From: Litorimonas sp964565335
GTDB lineage: Bacteria; Pseudomonadota; Alphaproteobacteria; Caulobacterales; Maricaulaceae
NCBI GenBank assembly: GCA_964565335.1
Contig: CAZMEN010000023.1
Span: forward strand, 1-38,942
Direction of reading: 5' to 3'
Length of the DNA: 38,942 nucleotides
Shown here: positions 1 to 6,786 of the stretch, in pieces
How positions within the stretch are numbered: the stretch's first letter is position 1
Layout: each line of letters begins with the position of its first letter
Notes under the pieces: generated by a model
Told to the model about the DNA's origin: nothing
The model's database searches: none
Seen by the model: only the letters and a program-made list of their open reading frames with translations
Program-made: the position numbers and the translations under genes

Positions 1-155
1 CGCGCAGGCGTGCCTGTGTGAAACAAAACTATTATTCGGTATCCGGCATGGGTACTGCTTGCGCGGGCTGTCCTATTTATAGGCAAAAACGTGACGAAGG
101 CTCGGCCCTAGATGGCGAGTGGGACTGAAAATTTGGGCAAGGCTCAGTTCGAAGA
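1..155 (-). repeat. Copy A of a conserved structured intergenic element (cut by window edge)
   Basis: This non-coding stretch matches, in inverted orientation, the sequence around 34493-34640 (copy B). The core at 69-125 aligns without gaps to 34579-34523 with 50 of 57 bases identical, including CCTATTTATAGG and GGCCCTAGATGGCGAG. Weaker similarity continues to about 155 on one side and down to base 1 on the other. Read on the minus strand, TATAAAT is followed about 10 nt later by an RNA-like segment. That segment has a hairpin (GTA-CC / GG-a-TAC) matching a longer hairpin in copy B with different bases but the same pairing. The element probably continues left of the window. Its function is unknown; a promoter plus small structured RNA is my best reading, and a MITE-like repeat is the alternative. 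Confidence 0.7.
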
Positions 156-251
156 GAGAACTCTCACTCATCCCGCTTTATTCTGTTCCGTAGGGCCCTT
201 TATAACATCACCGTGATTGGCGTGTGTTTTTTGGATATGGAATAAGGTCTT

Positions 252-884
252 ATGAAAACACTTTATTTATTATCGGCCTCTCTTATTTTGATGGCGTGTT
301 CTTCGGCGGACAGTCAAATTACCAGCAGTGACGTTATGTCCTCGCCGGCACTTGCCCCGTCCCAAACGCAAAGCATGATTGTCGCGGGTGGGTGCTTTTG
401 GTGCGTGGAATCGGACTTTGAAAAACTGGACGGCGTCATCGAAGCTGTGTCCGGCTATACGGGCGGCAGAACGGTAGACCCGACTTATAAAGAGGTCACC
501 TATAAAGACACAGGCCATTATGAGGCGGCGAAGATTACCTTTGACCCCTCCGTGATTTCCTATGAGCAGCTCTTGGAATATTATTGGACAACGATTGACC
601 CGACAGATGATAAAGGTCAATTTTGCGATAAGGGCGATAGCTACCGCACGGCAATTTTTGCAAGTCCCGAGCAGCTTGAACCCGCGCAGGCCTCCCTTGC
701 GAAAATCAAACAAACCAAGCCGTTTTCAAATCCGATTGTGACGCCGGTTTTACAGGCTTCAACGTTTTATAATGCCGAAGATTATCATCAGGATTATTAT
801 AAGAAAAATCCGATACGCTATAAATATTACCGTACGGGCTGTGGCCGCGATGCGCGGCTCAAAAAATTATGGGGCGATAAGTAA
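252..884 (+). CDS. msrA: Peptide-methionine (S)-S-oxide reductase MsrA, lipoprotein form
   Basis: Reduces methionine-S-sulfoxide in oxidised proteins. The 210-residue protein begins with a lipoprotein signal peptide (LMAC, lipidated Cys16). This is unlike the common cytosolic MsrA and places the enzyme in the periplasm or on a membrane. The MsrA signature GGCFWCVE lies at residues 46-53, with catalytic Cys48. Further cysteines that could resolve the disulfide are in FCDKGDSYRT (about residue 125) and near the C-terminus (RTGCGRD). The start is preceded by a GGAATAAGG-type ribosome site. An exported MsrB occurs at 22149-22718, so the cell probably repairs both sulfoxide epimers in its envelope. 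It stands alone, converging on the glycosyltransferase gene on the other strand. Confidence 0.95.
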   Translation: MKTLYLLSASLILMACSSADSQITSSDVMSSPALAPSQTQSMIVAGGCFWCVESDFEKLDGVIEAVSGYTGGRTVDPTYKEVTYKDTGHYEAAKITFDPSVISYEQLLEYYWTTIDPTDDKGQFCDKGDSYRTAIFASPEQLEPAQASLAKIKQTKPFSNPIVTPVLQASTFYNAEDYHQDYYKKNPIRYKYYRTGCGRDARLKKLWGDK

Positions 885-901
885 GAGAGAGGACGGGAAA
901 G

Positions 902-2413
902 TTACTCCGCCTTTACCGATTCTGATTTCGGCACATAATCATAACCGACCCAGACTTTCAGCTTGCGCGTCTCGCCGCCGCCTAAATCAATTTCTAAGGG
1001 CGGCTGAGGGATGAGGCGGCCAAAGGTCTCTTTGAAATAATCATCATAATTTTTGTAATGATTAAGGATGAGAACCGGCCCTTCGGTACGCGGCAGCGGC
1101 GCAGTCATTTCGGCATGATTATTTGGCGCAGTATTGGGCGACCACACATAAAATGGCGCGATGTCTTTGAACCCGTAATATTGTAGGTCATAATAAACGA
1201 GACGATTATCCGTCGTAACTGAGGTAAACGCCTTATCGTCATGCCCCGCTTTATACAGCTGCTCCACCGCGCTCACCGTGGCCGGCCAAGCGCGCAGACG
1301 TTTCACAGAATTCGTCAAGCCGAGAACGTCAGTCAGAGAAGGGCTCAGCAGAATAAAACCAATCGAGATCATCAGAACGCTTTGCCCAATCAAACCATAT
1401 TTCAAAACGCGCAAGGCTTTGGGGCGCGAGACGGCAAAGGCGGAGACTAGCATTGGGCCAGCGATATAAGCCGTCACCGCCCAGTTAGCATTGGCGCGAG
1501 AGAGGAAGGCCTGAAAGGAAATAATAGTCAGGGGCGTTAAAACGAGTAAAGCTAACCAACCTGCAAAAGGCGGCAAGCTCCGCCATTTAAAAAGAGCGAT
1601 AATTAAAAGCGGCAAGGAGAGCGGCCCGAAGACACCAAACTGGTCGCCCCAAAATGTCAGTAACTCGCCTATATTAAATAACGGCCCTGATAGATTGGCA
1701 TTATCTGCCGTATGGCTCAGTGTGGCGAAATCATGGTTGAGGTTCCAAAGCATGTTCGGCGTGAAAAGGGCGGTAATAATCAGCGCGGTAACTAAGCCTT
1801 TCAGACTGAAAAGCGCGCGGCGCGTTGGTTTATCAAACAAAACCGCCAGTGCCAAAACGGGAAGATAAAACAACATGGCATATTTCGCCAGCAGTCCGAA
1901 ACCAATGGCGAGGCCGAGCTGCACCGCCCGCGGCCATGAGGGTTTTTCTCGTAAGGCGGCCCAGGCATTCAAGGCCAATACCCAACAGAGCAGCAGCGGT
2001 ACATCCGTGCTGATAATCGAGGAGGACAACCAGACGGCGGGCATAAACAAATAAGTACAGGCTGCCCAAAACCCTGTGCGAGCGTCAAAGACGCGTTTGG
2101 CTGTCGCGAAAATGACAAGCGTGGTCAGGCTGTGAAATAGGGCGGAGGGCAGGCGAATGGCCCATTCGGCGTGACCAAAAATACTCGTAAAAGCGGCGAT
2201 AATCCAAGCGATGAGAGGCGGCTTAGAATAATAGCCCCAATCGGGATTAAGAGACCAAGACCAATATTGCGCTTCATCGCCATGCAAGCCGAAAGGCATC
2301 ATGACCATTAAAGTCCAGCGTAAAAGGAGCGCCGCAAGGACTAAACCCAAGAGGAGTTTGAAATAACTCTCAGGTGTATTACGGGCCTCTGTTTTTGTCT
2401 CTGCCATAATCAT
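902..2413 (-). CDS. ArnT/PMT-like membrane glycosyltransferase (GT-C fold)
   Basis: Integral membrane protein of 503 residues with about ten hydrophobic segments in the first 390 residues and a soluble C-terminal part. The first periplasmic loop carries GDEAQYW (residues 45-51), the acidic motif of GT-C enzymes. YYSKPPL (about 61-67) follows and is characteristic of the PMT_2/ArnT group that uses polyprenyl-phosphate sugars. The acceptor (lipid A, protein or another glycan) cannot be read from the sequence. Two in-frame ATGs (2413 and 2407) are possible starts; neither has a clear Shine-Dalgarno site. It is not next to other arn genes, so a role in polymyxin resistance should not be assumed. 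Confidence 0.85.
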   Translation of the reverse strand: MIMAETKTEARNTPESYFKLLLGLVLAALLLRWTLMVMMPFGLHGDEAQYWSWSLNPDWGYYSKPPLIAWIIAAFTSIFGHAEWAIRLPSALFHSLTTLVIFATAKRVFDARTGFWAACTYLFMPAVWLSSSIISTDVPLLLCWVLALNAWAALREKPSWPRAVQLGLAIGFGLLAKYAMLFYLPVLALAVLFDKPTRRALFSLKGLVTALIITALFTPNMLWNLNHDFATLSHTADNANLSGPLFNIGELLTFWGDQFGVFGPLSLPLLIIALFKWRSLPPFAGWLALLVLTPLTIISFQAFLSRANANWAVTAYIAGPMLVSAFAVSRPKALRVLKYGLIGQSVLMISIGFILLSPSLTDVLGLTNSVKRLRAWPATVSAVEQLYKAGHDDKAFTSVTTDNRLVYYDLQYYGFKDIAPFYVWSPNTAPNNHAEMTAPLPRTEGPVLILNHYKNYDDYFKETFGRLIPQPPLEIDLGGGETRKLKVWVGYDYVPKSESVKAE

Positions 2414-2574
2414 GGCTATGCCGCGATTAGGTCATAAAGAAAACTCACTTTATCTTACAGTTTATCAAACTCGCCATTCATAATGACCCGCGCTTATGAA
2501 AGCTATGATAAGACTTTATTGACCCTCTTCACGCAAAAGGGCGAAACAGGGGATAGGATATTTAAAGGGGCGTA

Positions 2575-3426
2575 ATGTCGGATGTGATGAAAGGCAGCAA
2601 AGGCCAGAACAAGACGCAAAGAATACTTGTCTTTGATTCTGGTGTGGGCGGTCTCTCCGTTGTCGGGGAAATTCGCCGCTTAATGCCGCATTTGTCCATC
2701 GACTATGTCGCGGATGACGCGTTTCGGCCCTATGGGAATAAGTCTGAGGCAGCCTTGAAGGCGCGGCTGCCTCAACTGATTTCAGCTCTGGATATAATGC
2801 TGCAACCTGATGCGATTGTCATTGCGTGCAATACTGCCTCTGTCACAGCTTTGTCGGCCATTAGAGCGGCCATGGTTACACCCGTTATCGGGGTCGTCCC
2901 CGCCGTCAAACCTGCGGCGCAGATGTCAAAAACACGGACAATCGGCGTGCTGGGCACTCCCGGAACAGTCAGACGGCAATATGTGGATGGTCTTATCCAG
3001 AAGTTTGCCGATGATTGTGATGTCGTACTCCAAGGCTCTGTGAAATTAGTGGAATGGGCGGAGCAGAAACTCGCTGGGGAGGCATTGTCGGTTCAGGCTA
3101 TTAGAGAAGAAATCGCGCCTCTTTTTGACGGGCGTCAGGGAGCGGATATTGATGTCGTGGTTCTCGCTTGCACACATTTTCCGCTTTTAGCGGCAGAATT
3201 GAAACAGGCCGCCCGTCAATCCGTTAACTGGATTGATAGCGGGGCGGCGATTGCGAAACGGGTTTCTGTTGTTTTAGCAAAAGAGAGTGTAAAATCAAAA
3301 ATACCGATGCGTTCCGAACGCGATGATATCGCATTTTTAATCGGGCCGGATGCGGACTCCGTCCGGCGGAAAGCGTTTGAAGCTTACGGCTTTACCCGCG
3401 TGATTGGATTAATGCCGTCTGTTTAA
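2575..3426 (+). CDS. murI: Glutamate racemase
   Basis: Converts L-glutamate to D-glutamate for peptidoglycan. The 283-residue protein has the full Asp/Glu racemase set: DSGVGGLSV at 21-29, the catalytic pair in ACNTAS (Cys85) and LACTHFP (Cys199), and the conserved PYG after RPYG at about 51-54. An AAAGGGG ribosome site sits 5 bases before the ATG. The gene converges on the VTT-domain gene, and the two reading frames overlap by 4 bases at their stop codons (3423-3426). The N-terminus is about 15 residues longer than typical, so the second ATG (codon 5) could also be used. Confidence 0.95.
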   Translation: MSDVMKGSKGQNKTQRILVFDSGVGGLSVVGEIRRLMPHLSIDYVADDAFRPYGNKSEAALKARLPQLISALDIMLQPDAIVIACNTASVTALSAIRAAMVTPVIGVVPAVKPAAQMSKTRTIGVLGTPGTVRRQYVDGLIQKFADDCDVVLQGSVKLVEWAEQKLAGEALSVQAIREEIAPLFDGRQGADIDVVVLACTHFPLLAAELKQAARQSVNWIDSGAAIAKRVSVVLAKESVKSKIPMRSERDDIAFLIGPDADSVRRKAFEAYGFTRVIGLMPSV

Positions 3427-4028
3427 TGACCTGAGAGCGATTTATATCCGAACCATAATATGGCGAGACCCACAAAGCAGAGAATTGTAAAGAGTCCAAA
3501 ATGATCTTTCATAAATTTCTCGGCGCGTTCGCCTAAAAGGCGGACAATGCCAGCTACTGCAAAAAACCGCATAACCCGCGCAACAATGGACGCGCCTAAA
3601 AAGACAGAGAAAGGAACGGGAACAGCCCCGCTCATGATTGTAATAACTTTATAAGGAAATGGCGTCAGGCCCGCGCCAAATACCCAAAGGGCCCCGTTTT
3701 CATTAATGCTGTCGCGAAAACGCTCCATATATTCCGTTTTACCGAGGGCCTCCAAAAGTGGCTGCGCAATGGTCTCGTAAAACATCATGCCGATCATATA
3801 GCCGAATATGCCGCCAAGGATGGAGAAGAACGCGGCCACGCTGGCAATTTTCCACCATTTTTTGGGCGAGGCCTGCACCATTGGAATAACCATCACATCA
3901 ACGGGAATTGGGAAAAACGAGCTTTCCGCAAATGAAACCATCGCCAAAGCGGGCATGGCGCGGCGATGACGGGCTAACGCTTTGGTGTTTTCATACCAAC
4001 GTTCAAGGAATGCAAAATGACCTTTCAT
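3423..4028 (-). CDS. YqaA-like VTT-domain (DedA-superfamily) membrane protein
   Basis: A 201-residue membrane protein with four to five hydrophobic segments. It shows the VTT/SNARE-associated pattern: FAESSFFPIPVD near residue 32, and a G-AGLTPFPYKVITIMSGA region near residue 122, which in this superfamily forms the re-entrant loops. DedA-superfamily proteins are implicated in lipid carrier or phospholipid scrambling. The YqaA branch has no assigned substrate, and I make no specific claim. The stop codon overlaps the murI stop on the opposite strand, and the tRNA-Leu promoter lies just upstream. Confidence 0.85.
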   Translation of the reverse strand: MKGHFAFLERWYENTKALARHRRAMPALAMVSFAESSFFPIPVDVMVIPMVQASPKKWWKIASVAAFFSILGGIFGYMIGMMFYETIAQPLLEALGKTEYMERFRDSINENGALWVFGAGLTPFPYKVITIMSGAVPVPFSVFLGASIVARVMRFFAVAGIVRLLGERAEKFMKDHFGLFTILCFVGLAILWFGYKSLSGH

Positions 4029-4078
4029 AGAAGCTTGCTATAGACGAGACATTAAGGGAAAGTATATGGCCAAAACAG

Positions 4079-4134
4079 TTGACGTTCAAAAATCCGAAGC
4101 TATGTTGCGCGCCTTACCAATGGTCTCGTATATT
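4079..4134 (+). promoter_or_regulatory. Candidate promoter(s) of tRNA-Leu
   Basis: TTGACG (4079-4084), a 16-base spacer and TATGTT (4101-4106) form a recognisable sigma-70 type promoter 43 bases before the tRNA. A second option is TTGCGC (4105-4110), 18 bases and TATATT (4129-4134), which would start transcription a few bases before the mature tRNA. Choosing between them needs transcript 5' end data. Confidence 0.45.
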
Positions 4135-4148
4135 GGGGTCAGAAACAG

Positions 4149-4232
4149 GCGGCTGTGGCGGAATTGGTAGACGCGCGGGATTCAAAATCCCGTTCCTTTG
4201 GAGTGTCGGTTCGATTCCGACCAGCCGTACCA
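4149..4232 (+). tRNA. tRNA-Leu (anticodon CAA)
   Basis: An 84-base class II tRNA with encoded CCA (4230-4232). The acceptor arms GCGGCTG (4149-4155) and CAGCCGT (4222-4228) pair with one G-T wobble. The anticodon stem CGGGA/TCCCG encloses the loop TTCAAAA, giving anticodon CAA, which reads UUG. The T-arm GTCGGTTCGATTCCGAC is intact, and the long variable region expected of leucine tRNAs is present. It lies 73 bp upstream of an IS insertion. Confidence 0.97.
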
Positions 4233-4297
4233 ACTCTTCCTTTATTTAGTTAAAAATATCAGGTCAGACAATTTGCATTTGAGATGAATTCGATAGG

Positions 4298-4305
4298 AAT
4301 AAATC
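4298..4305 (+). repeat. Left target-site duplication of the IS1595-family element
   Basis: AATAAATC here is repeated exactly at 6295-6302. Eight AT-rich bases is the usual duplication for IS1595-family elements, and the two copies directly abut the inverted repeats beginning GGGA. Confidence 0.85.
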
Positions 4306-4330
4306 GGGAATTATATACTTGTGTGACCCA
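4306..4330 (+). repeat. Left terminal inverted repeat of the IS
   Basis: Starts GGGAATTATATAC and ends with TGTGTGACCCA. Twenty of 25 bases match the complemented right end at 6270-6294. A TATAAT at 4344-4349, just inside the end, overlaps the transposase start region, so the transposase message could be short-leadered or leaderless. Confidence 0.88.
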
Positions 4331-4347
4331 GTTTAATATGCCATATA

Positions 4348-5298
4348 ATGCGCATGACTCACGGCACACAAACTTTCGATTCTCTCTTTTCGCTTTTTGA
4401 AGCGTTCCCGACAGAGCAGCACGCTATTGACCACCTACGCGCTATCCGTTGGGGCGCGAATGATGAAAACGCATATTGCCCATATTGCAGCTCTACACGC
4501 ATCATGCACTTCAAAGACAATAAGAACCATAAGTGTTCGGATTGCCGCAAGCGCTTCTCAATCAAGGTCGGCACTATCTTCGCAGACAGCAAAATCCAGC
4601 TTCGCAAGTGGTTTGCCGCGATTTGGATGATTACCAGTCATAAAAAAGGAATCGCATCCACTACATTGGCGAAAGACATTAAGGTCACTCAAAAAACAGC
4701 TTGGTTTATGCTGCATCGCCTCCGTCACGCGGCCTTAACAAAGTCGTTTAACGCTCCATTAAAGGGCGATGTGGAGGTTGATGAGACCTATATTGGCGGT
4801 AAGGCCAAGAACATGCACGCTAAAGACCGTGCAGCCCGCAAGCAGTATGATAACAAGTCTACCGTTGTCGGCGTTGTCCAGCGTAACTGTGACGTTCGCG
4901 CACAGCACGTTCCAGCCGCAAAGAAACAATACGTTGTCCCTGTAGTCGAGCAAAACGTCGCAACAGACGCGCGCTTTATGACAGACGCCTCACGCCTCTA
5001 TACAGACCTTGCCGCTAATCGTGGTGGCGCTTTCGTCAATCATAAAGTCGTCAATCACCACGCTGGCGAGTATGTTATCGAAGGCGACGTTCACACAAAT
5101 TCAGTTGAAGGTCTTTGGGCAATCGTTAAGCGTCAAATCATCGGCACACATCATTGGGTTTCTAAAAAGCATTTGCAGGCCTATTTGAATGAGATGACAT
5201 GGCGCTTTAATCGCCGCGATAGCGATGAAGGCCATAGAGTAAACCAGCTTTTAGAGCAGGTTTCAGGTCGATTAACCTATAAGGAGCTTACATCATGA
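4348..5298 (+). CDS. IS1595-family (ISXO2-like) DDE transposase
   Basis: A 316-residue transposase. An N-terminal zinc ribbon (Cys44, Cys47, Cys63, Cys66) precedes a DDE-type catalytic domain. That domain begins VEVDETYIGG (Asp145), continues with an Asp in TDASRLYTDL (213 or 220) and ends at NSVEGLW with Glu254, followed by RQIIGTHHWVSKKHLQAYL, typical of ISXO2-like enzymes. No frameshift or stop interrupts it, so it may be active. The first ATG (4348) overlaps a TATAAT box and the second (4354) is only 6 bases on; which is used is uncertain. The last codons overlap the passenger gene by 4 bases. Confidence 0.94.
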   Translation: MRMTHGTQTFDSLFSLFEAFPTEQHAIDHLRAIRWGANDENAYCPYCSSTRIMHFKDNKNHKCSDCRKRFSIKVGTIFADSKIQLRKWFAAIWMITSHKKGIASTTLAKDIKVTQKTAWFMLHRLRHAALTKSFNAPLKGDVEVDETYIGGKAKNMHAKDRAARKQYDNKSTVVGVVQRNCDVRAQHVPAAKKQYVVPVVEQNVATDARFMTDASRLYTDLAANRGGAFVNHKVVNHHAGEYVIEGDVHTNSVEGLWAIVKRQIIGTHHWVSKKHLQAYLNEMTWRFNRRDSDEGHRVNQLLEQVSGRLTYKELTS

Positions 5299-6260
5299 GC
5301 GCAGATGACAACGAAAGCGAAAAATTAGCCAGTATATCCTTTGGTGAGGCCCTAGAAAGATTTGCCATGACCGATCCTGACGAAGCGGCGGCAGTCACGC
5401 CTATGGTGGCTTCGGATGAAACAATTGACGGGCTGATTCGTGAGTTTGAGGGTCATTCAAACGAAAGTGATGACGGGGATGAGTTCTGGCTAGGAAGGGA
5501 TTTAGCAAAATTACTCGAGTATGGCCGTTGGGACAATTTCCTAAATGTAGTGGAAAAAGCAAAAAAGGCATGTGAATCAGCAGGTCACAATTGGGAGGAC
5601 CATATTGCTGACGTCAGCAAAATGGTTCAGCTTGGGAGCGGCGCAGAAAGAGAAATTGATGATCTAGTATTAACCCGCTATGCATCATATCTCATTGCAC
5701 AAAATGCCGACTCACGTAAGCGGCCTGTAGCATTTGCTCAAACTTACTTTGCTATTCAGACCCGCAGACAAGAGATACGCGACCAAGAAGACCATGAGTA
5801 TGAGTCGCTTTCTGATGACGACCGCCGGGTTATGCTTAGGGAAGAAATGAAAACCCATAACAAGCGCCTTTCGTCCGCTGCTAAGGCAGCAGGCGTGCGC
5901 CATGGTTTAGATTATGCGATTTTTCAAAACGAAGGATACAAGGGTCTGTATGGCGGCTTAGACAAAGCAGGTATTACAAGAAAGAAAGGGCTTTCTAAAG
6001 GAAAGTCTATACTCGACCACATGGGAAGCACTGAATTAGCAGCTAACTTGTTTAGAGCCACACAAACAGAAGAGAAGCTTCGGCGCGAAAACATTCAAGG
6101 AAAAGACGCCGCTAATCGCGCACACAACGCCGTTGGCAAAAAAGTGAGGCAAACCATCAAAGACATCGGTGGAACAATGCCAGAGGCGCTGCCTGTTGAG
6201 GAGGACATCAAAAAGGTCGGGCGGCGATTGAAGCGCGCAAAGAAAGATAAGTTAGAATAG
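5295..6260 (+). CDS. DinD-like protein, IS passenger gene
   Basis: A 321-residue protein resembling the DNA-damage-inducible protein D family. The BRO-N-like core includes EFWLGRDLAKLLEY (63-76), a W-D-NF motif at about 79-82 and LTRYASYLIAQNADSRK (126-142), followed by a charged helical C-terminal half rich in Lys and Arg. In E. coli, DinD is reported to affect RecA filaments; whether this copy does so is unknown. The first 60 residues are acidic and look like an extra N-terminal tail. The ATG overlaps the transposase stop (ATGA), so translation is probably coupled and the gene moves with the IS. No LexA box was seen at the left end of the element, so its expression may depend on the transposase promoter. 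Confidence 0.85.
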   Translation: MSADDNESEKLASISFGEALERFAMTDPDEAAAVTPMVASDETIDGLIREFEGHSNESDDGDEFWLGRDLAKLLEYGRWDNFLNVVEKAKKACESAGHNWEDHIADVSKMVQLGSGAEREIDDLVLTRYASYLIAQNADSRKRPVAFAQTYFAIQTRRQEIRDQEDHEYESLSDDDRRVMLREEMKTHNKRLSSAAKAAGVRHGLDYAIFQNEGYKGLYGGLDKAGITRKKGLSKGKSILDHMGSTELAANLFRATQTEEKLRRENIQGKDAANRAHNAVGKKVRQTIKDIGGTMPEALPVEEDIKKVGRRLKRAKKDKLE

Positions 6261-6269
6261 AGTTTGTAG

Positions 6270-6294
6270 TGGGTCACACACGTATGTTGGTCCC
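6270..6294 (-). repeat. Right terminal inverted repeat of the IS
   Basis: On the minus strand it reads GGGACCAACATAC, G, then TGTGTGACCCA, matching the left end at 20 of 25 bases. It is followed directly by the second AATAAATC. Confidence 0.88.
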
Positions 6295-6302
6295 AATAAA
6301 TC
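6295..6302 (+). repeat. Right target-site duplication of the IS
   Basis: AATAAATC, identical to 4298-4305. Removing the element and one copy joins GATAGG-AATAAATC-CCTTGATT, restoring the presumed original sequence between the tRNA and the next promoter. Confidence 0.85.
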
Positions 6303-6304
6303 CC

Positions 6305-6334
6305 TTGATTTTTCTTTTTGTTCTACTTATGTTC
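6305..6334 (+). promoter_or_regulatory. LexA-type (SOS) promoter: GTTC-N7-GTTC over the -10 region
   Basis: TTGATT (6305-6310), 17 bases and TATGTT (6328-6333) make a sigma-70 promoter. GTTC-TACTTAT-GTTC (6320-6334), the alphaproteobacterial LexA operator form, overlaps its -10. Transcription would start near 6340, some 28 bases before the DUF5710 ATG at 6368. A further GTTC/GAAC inverted pair (6331-6346) follows. SOS control is inferred from the motif and its position. Confidence 0.6.
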
Positions 6335-6367
6335 TATTCCTGGAACAGTGAGAATGAGGTCATAATT

Positions 6368-6610
6368 ATGGCAAAACGTTATCTGAGTGTAAGTTACAAA
6401 GACCGTGATTTGGCAAAACGCCTTGGCGCGCGTTGGGACCCGTCCGTTAAGCGGTGGTATTGTCCGGCAGGCAGTCCTTTAGCAATGATTTTTGCGTGGC
6501 GAAAAGAAGCGCATTCCAAAGAAGGGAATGTGAGTTCCTCTCAAGCTATCGCCGTGAGCCACACGGATATTGCTCATAATCAAAATTTCGAGCTGCCATT
6601 AGCGTCTTAA
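6368..6610 (+). CDS. Small DUF5710-type protein, probably SOS-regulated
   Basis: An 80-residue protein. I chose the ATG at 6368 rather than an upstream in-frame ATG at 6269, because 6269 lies inside the IS and 6368 has an AGG ribosome site 8 bases upstream and a promoter at 6305-6334. Residues 3-30 fit the DUF5710 pattern: YLSVSYKDRDLAKRLGARWD, then a KRWY segment with W and P residues. This short domain is often found in DNA primase or helicase-related and plasmid proteins, but its function is not established. The last 35 residues are unstructured-looking. The LexA box suggests a damage-response role. No partner gene follows; the next transcript (minus strand) converges on it. Confidence 0.75.
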   Translation: MAKRYLSVSYKDRDLAKRLGARWDPSVKRWYCPAGSPLAMIFAWRKEAHSKEGNVSSSQAIAVSHTDIAHNQNFELPLAS

Positions 6611-6664
6611 AATGCCTTGAAATACCTTGGCATAAATTTGGAGTGATGTGCAAAGCGGCTTTTT

Positions 6665-6752
6665 TAAAAAAAAGAACCCGATGATTGAAAAGGGGAGGAC
6701 AATCACCGGGTTTGGTCTGCGATAAGATCAAGGGGAGGATCTTGTAATGCAA
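6665..6752 (-). ncRNA. Candidate sRNA with anti-Shine-Dalgarno (CCUCCCC) hairpin loops
   Basis: Read on the minus strand, two hairpins follow each other. The first has arms AAGATC/GATCTT (6738-6743 and 6724-6729) with loop CTCCCCTT. The second has a 13-bp stem (6700-6712 with 6675-6687) and loop TCCTCCCCTTTT, then a run of eight T (complement of 6666-6673), so it doubles as an intrinsic terminator. One stem position is G-U on the minus strand but A-C on the plus strand, supporting the minus strand. Loops with CCUCC-type sequences are the hallmark of alphaproteobacterial riboregulators such as the alpha-r14/NfeR1 and CcsR (cuckoo) RNAs. Membership of any family is unproven. Confidence 0.65.
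6666..6712 (-). terminator. Rho-independent terminator of the anti-SD sRNA
   Basis: A 13-bp stem (AACCCGGTGATTG with CAATCATCGGGTT) is followed by C and eight T on the minus strand. It could also slow plus-strand transcription leaving the DUF5710 gene, but the plus strand has only TTT after the stem. Confidence 0.75.
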
Positions 6753-6757
6753 ACTTT

Positions 6758-6786
6758 ATGAAAAGAATACGCAACGAAAAGTGCAA
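6758..6786 (-). promoter_or_regulatory. Candidate promoter of the anti-SD sRNA
   Basis: On the minus strand: TTGCAC (6786-6781), 17 bases, TTTCAT (6763-6758). A long A-rich tract lies upstream (about 6790-6870) and could act as an UP element. A start near 6751 gives an RNA of about 87 nt ending at the terminator. Confidence 0.4.

Larger units (their letters stand above)
4306..6294 (+). mobile_element. Complete IS1595-family insertion sequence with dinD passenger gene
   Basis: A 1989-bp element with its ends resolved. The left end (4306-4330) and the complement of the right end (6294-6270) match at 20 of 25 positions, both starting GGGA and sharing the perfect block TGTGTGACCCA. The flanks carry an 8-bp direct repeat, AATAAATC. 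Inside are an ISXO2-like transposase and a second gene of DinD type whose start overlaps the transposase stop (ATGA at 5295). Passenger genes are known in the IS1595 family; a DinD passenger is the unusual part. The intact transposase and exact duplication suggest a fairly recent insertion. The insertion point is 65 bp after the tRNA-Leu CCA and 2 bp before the -35 of the next promoter. Confidence 0.92.

Noticed and set aside
4065..4169. 34-codon frame with an AAGGGAAA ribosome-like site just before the tRNA
   Set aside because: It runs into the tRNA-Leu gene, overlaps the likely tRNA promoter and resembles no known protein.
6675..6743. The two GGGGAGG-containing hairpins read as plus-strand ribosome-site mimics
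   Set aside because: The plus strand lacks a U-run after the stem and has an A-C mismatch where the minus strand has G-U, so the minus strand is preferred.
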